Assembly (NCBI GenBank): GCA_017408405.1
Contig: JAFQUP010000142.1
Coordinates: 1 to 62,922 of the forward strand
DNA: 62,922 bases
Source of the DNA: Thermoguttaceae bacterium
Lineage (GTDB): Bacteria > Planctomycetota > Planctomycetia > Pirellulales > Thermoguttaceae
Direction: 5' to 3'
Made by a program: the position numbers and the translations under genes. A model generated the notes under the pieces. That model saw only the letters and a list, made by a program, of their open reading frames with translations. It was not told where the DNA came from and did not search any database. Below are positions 45,298 through 55,040 of the stretch, piece after piece (within the stretch, counting starts at the first letter, position 1; each line of letters opens with the position of its first letter).

Positions 45298-46545
45298 ATG
45301 AAAAATTCATCTGTTTTCAGATTTTCATTCGCGTATTTTCAGTTGCGGCTGCTCCTGTTCCTCTTTTTTGCACTCGTGTTGGAAAGCGGCTTAATTTGCG
45401 AGGCGCGGGACGCCGCAGAAATCTCTTGGCGAACTGGGACGGAATTTCGTCAGTCGCTGACAGGAGAAATTGGCCTGACGTGGGAATCCGTACCTATTTC
45501 CAAAATTCTTCCGCTTCTCGAAAAACAAACTCAAATCGCGATTTGGACAGATCGGCGTATTGATAAAAATCTCCCCGTCACATTTTCTGCGCAACAAACG
45601 ACAATTCCGTCTTTCCTGAAAGACATAACGCGCCAAACAGCCCAAAAACCAACGGAATTCCTGAATCTTCATTCCGCGAATTTGGAGCTGTCGCGAACTG
45701 ACTCATTTCTTTATGTCGGCCCTAAACCATTCGTGAATCATCTGAGAACTCTTCTTGAAATAAAAAAAGATGAGCTGAAAAAATCTCTCTCTCCTGTGGA
45801 CCAGAAAAAATGGCTGAAAGAAAAAGTCATTTCTTGGGATCGCCTCACGGAACCGCGAATGATTCTGACGGAACTTGCGGAGGAACGCGGCCTGGAAATT
45901 CGCGGACTGAAAAATATCCCGCATGATCTTTGGCCCGCGAGATCTCTTCCGCCGATCAGTGCGCTTGAACTCTCGCTTCTCATCCTGGGACAATTTGATC
46001 TCACGTTGGAGTTCAGCAGTTCCGAAGCCCTAATCATTCCATTAAACCTAAAATCCGTCGTTCTGACCAAAAGTTACCCCTTGCGGCAGGTCTCCTCTAG
46101 AAAACGCGGCTTAATTGAAAAAGAAGCTCCGGAGACTCGTTTCGCGGAAAAAGGTTCCCAAACTCTCGTCCGCGGGATTCTTGAAGTCCATGAATTTCTC
46201 TCAAGCGGAGCAATGGCAGAAAAAGGATTTTCGATTGGAGGATTCCCTTCCATTCCCCCAAATCACGCCGCTTCGCGTACCTCGCCAGCTTCCGATCTTA
46301 ACCTTCAGCGTCTATCCGGAAAAATTCAGGGACCGTTCCTGCCTTTCGTTAGCCAGCTTTGCCAGCAAAAAGGCCTGAAATTGATCATGGACGAAACCTC
46401 TTTCCATGAAAAGGGCATTGACCTTCGACAAAATATCCTGCTGGAAGTTGAGAACGCGACAGTAGAAGAAACTTTTCGAAAAATGGCCGAAGAAATTGGA
46501 ATCCAGGCAAAAATTGAAGGAGAAAATCTGATTCTAACTCCTTAA
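45298..46545 (+). CDS. Exported protein with secretin/TonB N-terminal (STN)-like domains
   Basis: The signal peptide (about 1-36) is followed by WESVPISKILPLLEKQTQIAIWTDRRIDKNLPVTF, a pattern typical of STN or secretin short domains. A middle helical region and a second STN-like unit at the C-terminus (ILLEVENATVEETFRKMAEEIGIQAKIEGENLIL) complete it. There is no secretin barrel. It is probably a periplasmic binding module of unknown partner. GGGAGA precedes the ATG. Confidence 0.6.
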   Translation: MKNSSVFRFSFAYFQLRLLLFLFFALVLESGLICEARDAAEISWRTGTEFRQSLTGEIGLTWESVPISKILPLLEKQTQIAIWTDRRIDKNLPVTFSAQQTTIPSFLKDITRQTAQKPTEFLNLHSANLELSRTDSFLYVGPKPFVNHLRTLLEIKKDELKKSLSPVDQKKWLKEKVISWDRLTEPRMILTELAEERGLEIRGLKNIPHDLWPARSLPPISALELSLLILGQFDLTLEFSSSEALIIPLNLKSVVLTKSYPLRQVSSRKRGLIEKEAPETRFAEKGSQTLVRGILEVHEFLSSGAMAEKGFSIGGFPSIPPNHAASRTSPASDLNLQRLSGKIQGPFLPFVSQLCQQKGLKLIMDETSFHEKGIDLRQNILLEVENATVEETFRKMAEEIGIQAKIEGENLILTP

Positions 46546-46625
46546 TGAACAATCGTTTAACTTAGGGACACTTCCCCAAAATCCCCTGGCTTTCCTTGCC
46601 GGAAAACAGATAGAGAATCTATTGG

Positions 46626-46665
46626 AAAAACCGGGAAACGAACCCATGAGATGAACGTTTCCCGG
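46626..46665 (-). terminator. Intrinsic terminator of ribokinase
   Basis: CCGGGAAACG (46631-46640) and CGTTTCCCGG (46656-46665) form a perfect 10-bp stem with TTTTT following on the minus strand. The same hairpin may also end the plus-strand STN-like gene. Confidence 0.8.
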
Positions 46666-46697
46666 AAATTTAATTGGATGGAGAGTAAACTCCCGCT

Positions 46698-47633
46698 TTA
46701 CTCTTCACTCATTTTGCGTTCAACCTCTTCTCGAGTCGGCATTGACTGCTGAGCCCCGAGTTTCGTCACGCTCAAGCCAGCGGCAGTAATCGCGAATTTC
46801 ACAGCCTCGATCAGACTCTTTCCTTCCGCTAATCCGCACGCCAACGCTCCGCTAAAAGCATCGCCGGCAGCAGTCGAATCGACAGCCTGAACTGAAATAG
46901 CGGGCAGTGCTGTCGGCTCAGAAATGCCGTCACTAACCAAAACCCCTTCTTTACCAAGCGTAATGATGACCTGACGTACTCCACGCGCGTGGAGAATCTT
47001 TGCCGCCTCTTTTGCCGAATCGATGTCACGAACTTCAACCCCCGTCAAAAACGAGGCTTCTGTCTCATTTGGCTTAATTAACGTCAAACGGGAAAGCAAA
47101 TCTTCCGGAAGACCATTTTGAGGCGCGGGAGCGGGATCCAGGATAATCGGAACCCCAAATCGGGCCGCCAGATCCGCGGTATGTTTCAGCGTGTCCATCG
47201 GCGTCTCAAGCTGAACCACCAGAATATCCGCGGTAGAAATCAGACTGAATTTTTCTTCCGCCTCATCCACATCCGCCGGCGAAAGGTTTTCATTCGCCCC
47301 TGAAGCCACTGAAATGGAATTTTCCGCTTTCTCATCCACCAAAATCAGCGCGATACCCGTAGCGGCGGTTTCATCCGTTTTCACGCAGGAAATATCGATT
47401 TCCTCACGCTGAAAACCGGCTTTCGCCTCCTCTCCAAACATATCTTTTCCAACACGCGCGATTAACGCGACGTTTCCGCCCAGGCGAGCGGCAGCAACCG
47501 CCTGATTCGCTCCCTTGCCGCCCGCGTTAGAGACAAAAGTTCCGCCAATAACCGTTTCTCCCGGACGCGGGATCGTGCGGGACTTGATGACCATATCCGT
47601 ATTTGAACTGCCGACTACGACAATTTTTGCCAT
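46698..47633 (-). CDS. rbsK: Ribokinase (PfkB family)
   Basis: ATP-dependent phosphorylation of D-ribose to ribose 5-phosphate. The substrate motif NAGGKGANQAVAAARLGG lies at about 36-53, LDPAPA near 170, LIKPNETEA near 184, and the PfkB signature DSTAAGDAFSGALACG near 251-266 has the catalytic Asp in AAGD. At 311 residues its length is normal. AGGAG lies ahead of the ATG. A sugar porter gene is 136 bases upstream on the same strand, supporting ribose as substrate. Confidence 0.9.
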   Translation of the reverse strand: MAKIVVVGSSNTDMVIKSRTIPRPGETVIGGTFVSNAGGKGANQAVAAARLGGNVALIARVGKDMFGEEAKAGFQREEIDISCVKTDETAATGIALILVDEKAENSISVASGANENLSPADVDEAEEKFSLISTADILVVQLETPMDTLKHTADLAARFGVPIILDPAPAPQNGLPEDLLSRLTLIKPNETEASFLTGVEVRDIDSAKEAAKILHARGVRQVIITLGKEGVLVSDGISEPTALPAISVQAVDSTAAGDAFSGALACGLAEGKSLIEAVKFAITAAGLSVTKLGAQQSMPTREEVERKMSEE

Positions 47634-47769
47634 GAAAATTCTCCTTTAAACCAAAACACCTCGGCTATTTCCTGAGAGGCTAGATCGCAAGTGCCGAAAA
47701 AACTTTTCACGCCATAATTTCTCTCTTCCAGCGTGAACATGATGTTCCCAATTAAGCACGAGGCTCTGT

Positions 47770-48939
47770 TTAGAGTTTAGCCGCGATAATCAGCGCGATC
47801 CCAAGCACAAAAGCCAGGAACATGACAAAAAGCTGCTTTCCAGTTCCCTTGGGTGCTTCCCGGAATTCTCTCCAAATGAAAACTCCCCAAATAGCCGCGA
47901 CCAGCGTAGCTCCCTGTCCCAATCCGTAGGAAATCGCCGGAGAGGCAACGCCGGCAGCCACGACATTGAGCGTCATCCCAACGGCCCAAATCGCGCCTCC
48001 AATCCATCCCCAGAAATGTTCGCGAAAAGATCCTCTGAAAAAAGCCAGCGGTGAAACCGGTTCTCCGACAAAAGGTTTCAGCTGACAAAATGTCACGACC
48101 ACAAAACTGCTCAGAAAAATACCAAGCGCAAAAACCACGTTCGCGGAATACGGTGTCAGTTTTCCGCTCTCAAGTTTAGCTCCCTTTATCGCCAGATTGG
48201 AATACGTCACGTCACGAAGTTCCGTGTTTTCACTCATTTCCACGGAAACTTTTTCGACCGCCAAATCCGTTTCGGGCGAGGACTCCGCTTCACCAACAAG
48301 CTCCGCCGCGTCCAGGACCTCCACTTCAGCAACCGCCTTCGGAACTTCCACTTTCGCAAGGGACTGCGCGACAAAATAGTAAAATGTTGACATCAAAATA
48401 CCGCAAACCAATGCCAAAACGATTCCTTTTGTTTTGCTGGCACCAATCTGTTCCGATTTCGGTAATTTACCATATGCTGCCGCGTTCACAATAATCGCGA
48501 ACGCCACCAGTGCCACTCCGGAGGCAAGCAGAACTGGATTTCCCGCCTGATCCGCGAAATAATTCAGTGCCACCCCAAGAATCAGGGCCAAACCAATCCC
48601 TACGGGAAACGCAACGGCCATGCCGGCAATCGCAATAGCAGCCACCAGAAGAATATTCGCGGCATTAAACACGACACCCCCCAAAAAAGCCGACCAGAGA
48701 GCTGCCGGTGCCGCCTGCTGAATATCCGCCGCAAAGCTCCGCCCAAATTCTCCCTGAGAACCCAGGGTAAAAGCAAATACCAAAGCAGTCAGAAGAACGC
48801 CAATTACGTAATCCCAGTAAAAAAGTTCAAAACGCCATGTTTTGCCGGCAGCCTTCTGAGCATTTCCCCATGACCCCCAGCAAAGCATCGTAATGAAACA
48901 AAAGCAGACAGCAATTGAATAACTTTCCAATAAAAACAT
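47770..48939 (-). CDS. GRP-family (glucose/ribose porter-like) sugar transporter
   Basis: A ten-span inner-membrane carrier. The N-terminus FCFITMLCWGSWGNAQKAAGK and the YWDYVIGVLL segment are typical of the GRP/RhaT-like branch of the drug/metabolite superfamily. A cytoplasmic acidic insert of about 75 residues (VAEVEVLDAAELVGEAES...) splits the two halves. With ribokinase downstream the likely cargo is ribose or a related pentose. AGGAG precedes the ATG, and a consensus promoter (49034-49061) and a leader hairpin (48980-49009) lie upstream. Confidence 0.8.
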   Translation of the reverse strand: MFLLESYSIAVCFCFITMLCWGSWGNAQKAAGKTWRFELFYWDYVIGVLLTALVFAFTLGSQGEFGRSFAADIQQAAPAALWSAFLGGVVFNAANILLVAAIAIAGMAVAFPVGIGLALILGVALNYFADQAGNPVLLASGVALVAFAIIVNAAAYGKLPKSEQIGASKTKGIVLALVCGILMSTFYYFVAQSLAKVEVPKAVAEVEVLDAAELVGEAESSPETDLAVEKVSVEMSENTELRDVTYSNLAIKGAKLESGKLTPYSANVVFALGIFLSSFVVVTFCQLKPFVGEPVSPLAFFRGSFREHFWGWIGGAIWAVGMTLNVVAAGVASPAISYGLGQGATLVAAIWGVFIWREFREAPKGTGKQLFVMFLAFVLGIALIIAAKL

Positions 48940-48979
48940 AGTTCATCTCCTATTAAATTTGGCAGGAAAACAAAATTAA

Positions 48980-49009
48980 CTCTTTCTTTTTTAATCAGAC
49001 AAGAAAGAG
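48980..49009 (-). promoter_or_regulatory. Leader hairpin of the sugar-porter transcript
   Basis: CTCTTTCTT (48980-48988) pairs exactly with AAGAAAGAG (49001-49009) around a 12-base loop, inside the predicted leader of about 88 bases. A regulatory role is possible but not shown. Confidence 0.4.
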
Positions 49010-49033
49010 CGGAAAAACTCTCTTTATTTTAAA

Positions 49034-49061
49034 AATATAGTCAAAAAACTCAAAATGTCAA
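49034..49061 (-). promoter_or_regulatory. Sigma70-like promoter of the ribose operon
   Basis: On the minus strand TTGACA (49056-49061), a 16-base spacer and TATATT (49034-49039) predict a start near 49027. Confidence 0.75.
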
Positions 49062-49132
49062 GACCTTTCCCTCTCCCCAAAAACATTATCCCGTTTTTCT
49101 CCCTGGAAAGTAGTTAGGGGGAACATTAATTA

Positions 49133-49156
49133 AAAAAAGGGATTCCATGAATCCCT
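49133..49156 (-). terminator. Intrinsic terminator of the prepilin-like gene
   Basis: GGGATTC (49140-49146) pairs with GAATCCC (49150-49156), and seven T residues follow on the minus strand. Confidence 0.85.
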
Positions 49157-49223
49157 AATTTTAATTCAAAAAGATTATTTCGCGTTCAGGAAAAACTCCG
49201 CCTTCATCCGCGTAAAACAAATC

Positions 49224-49577
49224 TTACTCTTTTTTCGGAACAACAACTTCTACGAGATGAGGATTCGCGATGACATCATGATCGATAAATTCCGATCCGC
49301 CGGCACTACCGGAAGTAATGGAAACTTCTTCATCAGAAGTCGTCTGCTCGCCATCAGAGATTGTTATTGACTGATTCGTCTTATAGTAAATCGTCGTACT
49401 CAATGGTTCCGTAATGTGATATGATTTATTGTGACTGAGAATCGCCTCCGCAACCTCCGCACACTCAACGATCGTTGAATCCCTGAGAACTGCCAATCCC
49501 CCAACGAGACCAATTACAAACAATACGATCAAAATGATCCATTCAAACGTAATTACACCTTTTTTCGGGGAAACCAT
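49224..49577 (-). CDS. Short prepilin-like membrane protein
   Basis: A 117-residue protein starting MVSPKKGVITFEWIILIVLF. A short basic leader ends in Gly, with Glu at +5 of a hydrophobic helix (8-28), exactly the type IV prepilin/pseudopilin pattern cut by PilD-like peptidases. The remaining 80 residues are Ser/Thr/Glu-rich and low in complexity. No other pilus gene is near. AGGAGA precedes the ATG. It could instead be a simple N-terminally anchored protein. Confidence 0.55.
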   Translation of the reverse strand: MVSPKKGVITFEWIILIVLFVIGLVGGLAVLRDSTIVECAEVAEAILSHNKSYHITEPLSTTIYYKTNQSITISDGEQTTSDEEVSITSGSAGGSEFIDHDVIANPHLVEVVVPKKE

Positions 49578-49743
49578 TGCTATTCTCCTTTTTTACCAAT
49601 GATGTATTCTAACTAATACCATATATCGAAGAAAAGAAGAAGAATTCCTAGTAAAAATAAAAAATTCATGTTATTCCAATTATCTAATTTTTATCAATGT
49701 TTTAAAATTTTAATCTAAACACTGATCCAAATTATTAACGTCT

Positions 49744-52700
49744 TTAACTTTTCCTGCTTTTCTCCCAATAGTATCGAACGACAGCCCCCGTAATTAAAAG
49801 CATATTTACTCCCATAATCATCAAGCCGTAAAAAAGTGAACCGGCCCCTGCTCCGTAACCATGAAGCGCGCTCCCCATGACGTAATTGACGCCGTACCAG
49901 GCCATAATAATCGCAAAAGCCCCAAGAACAGCGCCGACAGCCAGAGTAAATTCACCCAAAAGCCGTACGTACCTTCCATGAAGAATCAAAAGGTAAACAA
50001 ACAGTGAGATGAGTGCCCAGACTTCCTTTCGGTCCCAGCTCCAGAATTTTCCCCATGAAACATCTGCCCACAGACCGCCAAGGATCGTTCCCACGACCAG
50101 AAGCAGAACCGCCGCCTGTATGCATCGATAAAGAAGTTCTGAAAGCGTAGAACAAATTTCCGGCGGTCGGCGTTTTCCGTCCACGTCACGGTACTTCCCG
50201 AAAAGATAGCAGCAAAGCGCGCCGTCAGCCAATCCCCACGCCAACATTCCGGCACCATAACTCGCGACAATGGTCACGACATGAACCGCCAGCCAGTAAT
50301 TGTCACGCAAAATTGGCGCGAGATTCCGTAAATCTGGCTTGAAAATATCCGGAAAAGAAATGGAGACATAAGAAATCACAAAAACGACCAAAGCAGCCGC
50401 TCCCGCAAAGAAAGGACGCAAAAAACGCTGACGCTCCAGCTTTTTTTTCTCTTCATCTGTCCATCGATTTTTCGTAACGTAAAGAATACTTCCCGCTAAA
50501 GGAGCCAAAATGAAAAGAGGCATCCACCAAAGAAACGCGGCAAGCATCAGAATACCGCTGAACCATTCGACCCAGGCGGAAAGCGACGGCATGGAAGCTC
50601 CGACGGCCAAAGCGGGAGTAAGCCTGACCGCGGTATATCCCGCTCCGCTTCCCAAACCATAAAAACCAAGCACGAAGAAAATTCCCAAAGCAAGCAGGCC
50701 GCGCAGAATCCAGAAACTAGCCCGGAATGAGATGGAGACCTCTGGTCTTTCTGGCTTCCACTGCGTTTCTGACGTAATCTGCTCCTTTTCAGCGTGAATC
50801 GTATCCCCCGCGTTTTTTTCCAGTGCGTTATCCCGAGAATATCTCGAAAATTGAACGACCGCCCATCCCAGAGTAATGATTCGGGCAAAAGTCATCCGAA
50901 ATGTCAAAAACATTCCGAAAACTCCAGCAGACCACGCCACAAAAACGATCGTCTCAAACATATTCGTAACCGGAGCGCGATTCATGATCCATGACCGAAG
51001 CGCGAGACCTGCCGTTGACGCTAAAACACCAGCCGCAAGCAGAGAAAAACCAAGCCAAAAAGTCCGAATTCCAAAACGCTCAAAAATCAATCTGGCAGAC
51101 TGGGGAATTCCAGACACATTTTTCATGGAATCCGTATTTCCTGTTGAAGAAGTCCGGACAGTCATGGTCTCCTCTCGAGCAGCTTTTTGGGCTAACGTCT
51201 CAAACATCATGGAAGCCCCAAGAATCAGCATAGCGGCAAAAGGAAGAATCCAGGCCCAAACGAAGGGACGAAGGCGGGAATAAAAAGTTTCCAGCCTCAT
51301 CAGAAAATCAGTCTTTGGATAACGCGTCGAAGCCAGGGCATCTTCATCCAGCTCATCCGCCGAAAGAACCTTTGAGCGCGTTTCATCCAACGAAACCGCG
51401 GCTGCCCGCATTTGCTCGGCAAAACGCAAGGATGCCGTCCGAAAGTGTTCCGGCTCATTCATTTTCCATGCCAAGGCCATCTTCTGGAAAGACTCACGCA
51501 CTGCCGCCATTTCTCTTTTGGCCGCGTCCGGCCAGGCCGCCGAAAAACCATGCTCAAAATCACCAAAACGCAAAGCGTTCAAACTTAGCCACGGCGGAGA
51601 ATGAAGCGAAAAATCCTGCGCGAATATCTGAACTTTCTCGGTTCTGTTCCGATTCAGTGGACCACTCTCCAGCGTCGGCAAAACACAAAGCGACAAATCT
51701 TCATCAAAAAGCAGATATTGAAGAGCCGCCGCGCATTCCATAAAATTCCGAAATGACAATCGGCTCACGACCAGCCAGGAATACCATTCCTCATCCTGTT
51801 CTGAAGGATTTTCGGACATTTTTTTTCGGGCACTTCGGCAATACTCCTCAAACGGCGGAAGCACGCCAGCCGCGGCCTTTCGCAGTTCAGCGAGATTCCG
51901 CGAAATTAATGCCAAACGTTTTTCCCCGGTAATCGGAGCATCATCCCCAACATTCCCCGGTCTTGGCGCGCTCAACGCTAAATCAACATTTCGGAATGCT
52001 TTTGTCACACTCCGCATCGCCTTGAAAAACTCTAATTCCGGCGAATTATCCCCCATGCACGAAAAAAGATAATTCCATTGTGATTCTGAAAGCTGCCCGT
52101 TCCCTAACGCTTCATTAAAGTTCATACCAGGAGAAACTGTACGCCAACCAGAAGCCATCTTTTGAAAGAGAGCGGGTGAACGCTGAAGAACCACCGTCAA
52201 AAGCTGAACGTCCAGCGGCTGCGCCTGAGCCATTCCACCATGAGCGAGACCATGCCAGCAGTTACGAAGTTTTTCATAGTTCGCCCAAAACTCCTGCCCT
52301 AACGGCACTTTGTCAAGAAACTGTCCATCAAGCCAAAAACAGTAAAGCTGAAGTCCCATCTCGAGACGGCCAAGAAGCTCGCGCTTTTCCGGGGAAAGTT
52401 CCGGAAATGCTTTCCGAAACTCCTCCGATTTCGTCTGCATCGCGTTCACCAAGTCCATTGGAGCAACGTAAAGATAAGGCATTTCACCTTCCGGAGCTGT
52501 CGCGAAACCAAACATTTTCCGCAGTTCAACATCCTCTAAATAGAGAAACGGAACGTATTTCCAAAGTTTAGGATATTCCAGCATTGAAAGATAGAGTTCA
52601 GACGGCGTGAATTTTTTGGAAGGAAGATCCGGAATATGAAGCTTTTCACGAATTTGAGCCAAGTCTTCTGCCGGAATCTTATCAATGGAAGCGCCGCGAA

Positions 52701-53556
52701 GAGAAATCCTCGGTTCATACGAATCACAAAAAGTAAAAATCAGATTCTGTTCCACATAAGAAAGTGAAACAGTCTGCCCCATATAGTTCAAATGCGCGGA
52801 ATCACGTAAAACGGAATCCTTTTCCGGCTCAAGATTCCGCGTTGGATTTGAAATCAGCCGAAGCCACGTCACATACCGGTTTTCCACGGTTTCAAGCCTG
52901 CTCTTCAACGCGCGAATCTCCCGAACGATTTGAGTCTCACGATCAAAATCACGGCCTGAGGTAATGTTCTTCTCTTTAAGTGCCGCCAAAACCGCTTCCG
53001 CTTCACTCAAAGTCTGAAGTTTCCGCGAGTATTTTTCGTTAAAAGAAACAGAATTAAATACTTCTGAAAACTTGCCGGGGGAAACTTTCGCCAACCGGTT
53101 CCCTGCCTCATCAAAAACAGGAAGCCCCATCAATTCTCGAACGGTCGCGTCTTCCAAAGGCAGAAAAGGAACCTCTGTCCATAGTTCAGGCTCTGTCAGC
53201 CATGAAAAAAGAATTTCCGAGGCCTGAAATTTGCGCTTGGCACCATTTTCAAAAAGAATTCGCGGATTTTCCCGACCGCAGATCAGGCGAACGTGAGTTC
53301 TGGCGAAAGCATCCAGGGGCATCAAACGGCCGTCACGACAAACAGGAAGATCCGCCCACGCGCTTAACTCAAATTTCCCGCGTTCTGAAAGCGGAACAGA
53401 TTTTGAGGGTACCTGAATATCCCCTTTTGCCGGGAAAATGAAACCGGTCACTAAAATAAAAAAGAGGGAAAAAGCAAAATAATTTCCAATGCCAAACCAA
53501 AATCGGAGCAGAGACAGGAAATAAACGGAACAAATCGTTTCTTTCTTCATTTTCAT
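49744..53556 (-). CDS. ccsA: Cytochrome c biogenesis protein CcsA/ResC with very large N-terminal extension
   Basis: The C-terminal third is a CcsA/ResC heme-handling membrane domain, with HVVTIVASYGAGMLAWGLADGALC and the tryptophan-rich WGKFWSWDRKEVWALISLFVYLLILHGRY. It transfers heme to apocytochrome c together with ResB. The first 790 residues are an added part: a signal-anchor (about 17-44), a long predicted periplasmic helical region, then further spans near 780-880. CcsA is normally about 320-400 residues; this one is about 1270. A TTG at 53559 precedes ATG 53556, which I prefer. It starts 41 bases after resB. Confidence 0.85.
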   Translation of the reverse strand: MKMKKETICSVYFLSLLRFWFGIGNYFAFSLFFILVTGFIFPAKGDIQVPSKSVPLSERGKFELSAWADLPVCRDGRLMPLDAFARTHVRLICGRENPRILFENGAKRKFQASEILFSWLTEPELWTEVPFLPLEDATVRELMGLPVFDEAGNRLAKVSPGKFSEVFNSVSFNEKYSRKLQTLSEAEAVLAALKEKNITSGRDFDRETQIVREIRALKSRLETVENRYVTWLRLISNPTRNLEPEKDSVLRDSAHLNYMGQTVSLSYVEQNLIFTFCDSYEPRISLRGASIDKIPAEDLAQIREKLHIPDLPSKKFTPSELYLSMLEYPKLWKYVPFLYLEDVELRKMFGFATAPEGEMPYLYVAPMDLVNAMQTKSEEFRKAFPELSPEKRELLGRLEMGLQLYCFWLDGQFLDKVPLGQEFWANYEKLRNCWHGLAHGGMAQAQPLDVQLLTVVLQRSPALFQKMASGWRTVSPGMNFNEALGNGQLSESQWNYLFSCMGDNSPELEFFKAMRSVTKAFRNVDLALSAPRPGNVGDDAPITGEKRLALISRNLAELRKAAAGVLPPFEEYCRSARKKMSENPSEQDEEWYSWLVVSRLSFRNFMECAAALQYLLFDEDLSLCVLPTLESGPLNRNRTEKVQIFAQDFSLHSPPWLSLNALRFGDFEHGFSAAWPDAAKREMAAVRESFQKMALAWKMNEPEHFRTASLRFAEQMRAAAVSLDETRSKVLSADELDEDALASTRYPKTDFLMRLETFYSRLRPFVWAWILPFAAMLILGASMMFETLAQKAAREETMTVRTSSTGNTDSMKNVSGIPQSARLIFERFGIRTFWLGFSLLAAGVLASTAGLALRSWIMNRAPVTNMFETIVFVAWSAGVFGMFLTFRMTFARIITLGWAVVQFSRYSRDNALEKNAGDTIHAEKEQITSETQWKPERPEVSISFRASFWILRGLLALGIFFVLGFYGLGSGAGYTAVRLTPALAVGASMPSLSAWVEWFSGILMLAAFLWWMPLFILAPLAGSILYVTKNRWTDEEKKKLERQRFLRPFFAGAAALVVFVISYVSISFPDIFKPDLRNLAPILRDNYWLAVHVVTIVASYGAGMLAWGLADGALCCYLFGKYRDVDGKRRPPEICSTLSELLYRCIQAAVLLLVVGTILGGLWADVSWGKFWSWDRKEVWALISLFVYLLILHGRYVRLLGEFTLAVGAVLGAFAIIMAWYGVNYVMGSALHGYGAGAGSLFYGLMIMGVNMLLITGAVVRYYWEKSRKS

Positions 53557-53597
53557 CAATTCCGCAAACAGGGATTTTATTCGTAAAAATCAGGAAC

Positions 53598-55028
53598 TTA
53601 GGAATTTCTTTTGAAAAAATACGCTTTCATCGAAAACATAATACCAATTCCAAGCACAATAAAAAGGCAGCCAAGGTAAAGCAGCCCGCGTCCCGGTGAA
53701 TAATGAACCGTAAAAGTCGAAACGTAAAACTGATCCCTTTCTGAAACAGCCGCCTCCCGATTCAAAAATGGACCGTTGAAAGAAGTTTGAAAGAGACGCC
53801 ATACCTGACTCGTCCCCGGCTCAAAAATGTCTATGGGCTGATTCATCATGACTTTCAAATCCGGCGCGAGAACCTTTTCACGATCCTTCTTGTCCACGAG
53901 CGTCACGTCGCTGGAATAATGCGCCGCCATGGAAGTCCCTGGATCAAGACGATTATTGAAACGATCAAGACGCAAAGCGAAATTCAAATCTACCGTATTC
54001 TGCGCGTAAATCAGCTGAACCTCCGTACCTTTAGCGGTCTTCATGCGAAATTGCGTTTTTTTGACCGTTTCAGGAACATTTTTCTCCAAACCATCCGGAG
54101 TAAAATAGTCAAACTGGCGAAGCCAAAATTCCTCCGATTCACCATCAACTGTTAAACGAACTTTCACCCAGGAAGGCCAGGAAGCAAGTTTCTGTTTCAT
54201 CTCCATCTTAGAGAGTGTGGTTTTTCCAGGATTTCCTCCAGCATGAGCGGCTTCCCAGGAGAATTTCTCAGCCGGAACTGGATATTCCGCCGTTTCCGCG
54301 GAGTTTTCCTCATTCGATCCCGGACTTTTTTCATTGCTTGTCAAGTTGCCAGCCCGAAGATAGTCAAGTACTTCCAATCGGCAACTTCGCTCGCGATCCT
54401 CAAAAAGCAAATCGCCAGAATGATTCCGATAAAGCATGACCTTTGGCAACCCCCATGGAAAACGCGGCAATGAATCCCCCACGCCCCAGCTTAACAAATC
54501 CTTGCCATAAAAACACCAGGAAAAAGGACCGGGAGTGAATGGAATCGAACGTCTCAGAGTCTCCTGTCCCGCCGGTGTCAAACGAAGTTCAAAATGAACC
54601 TTTCCAGGACAAATCGCCACTGAATTACTCTTTCCTTCCGCGATCGAAAGATAAGCAGACTGGCTCTGACGAAAATCTACCCAGCAGCCAATAAGTAAAA
54701 TCAGAATTCCCAGGTGAGTCACGAGAAATCCAAGCTGATACTTTCGCCATGGAAACCGCAACAGGGTACTTGCCAAAACACTAAGCCCCAAAAGACCGCA
54801 CAGAAACAGAAACCAGTTCGCGTGATAGACGACCCACGAACTGGCGTCATCACCAAACTGCATTCCCCAGAAAGTAGCCAGCGCCATGAAAATTGCCAGC
54901 ACCAAAATCAGCCCAATCGCAAAAAACATTGAGCCAAACGGTTTCAGGAACATACGCAGAAAATGGAGGAGGCCAAAAGCGGGTTTCTTTTCGCCTGCCG
55001 CGATTTTGAGGGACTCGTCTGTTTTCAT
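53598..55028 (-). CDS. resB: ResB-like cytochrome c biogenesis protein
   Basis: Partner of CcsA in system II cytochrome c maturation. Three N-terminal spans (about 30-130, including MALATFWGMQFG and GFLVTHLGILILLIGCWVD), a large periplasmic region with YLSIAEGKS after the third span, and a last span near the C-terminus (RGLLYLGCLFIVLGIGIMFSMKAYFF) match the ResB layout. I chose ATG 55028 because GGAAAGAAGA lies directly before it, while ATG 55040 has no ribosome site. It is directly followed by ccsA on the same strand. Confidence 0.85.
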   Translation of the reverse strand: MKTDESLKIAAGEKKPAFGLLHFLRMFLKPFGSMFFAIGLILVLAIFMALATFWGMQFGDDASSWVVYHANWFLFLCGLLGLSVLASTLLRFPWRKYQLGFLVTHLGILILLIGCWVDFRQSQSAYLSIAEGKSNSVAICPGKVHFELRLTPAGQETLRRSIPFTPGPFSWCFYGKDLLSWGVGDSLPRFPWGLPKVMLYRNHSGDLLFEDRERSCRLEVLDYLRAGNLTSNEKSPGSNEENSAETAEYPVPAEKFSWEAAHAGGNPGKTTLSKMEMKQKLASWPSWVKVRLTVDGESEEFWLRQFDYFTPDGLEKNVPETVKKTQFRMKTAKGTEVQLIYAQNTVDLNFALRLDRFNNRLDPGTSMAAHYSSDVTLVDKKDREKVLAPDLKVMMNQPIDIFEPGTSQVWRLFQTSFNGPFLNREAAVSERDQFYVSTFTVHYSPGRGLLYLGCLFIVLGIGIMFSMKAYFFKRNS

Positions 55029-55040
55029 TCTTCTTTCCAT

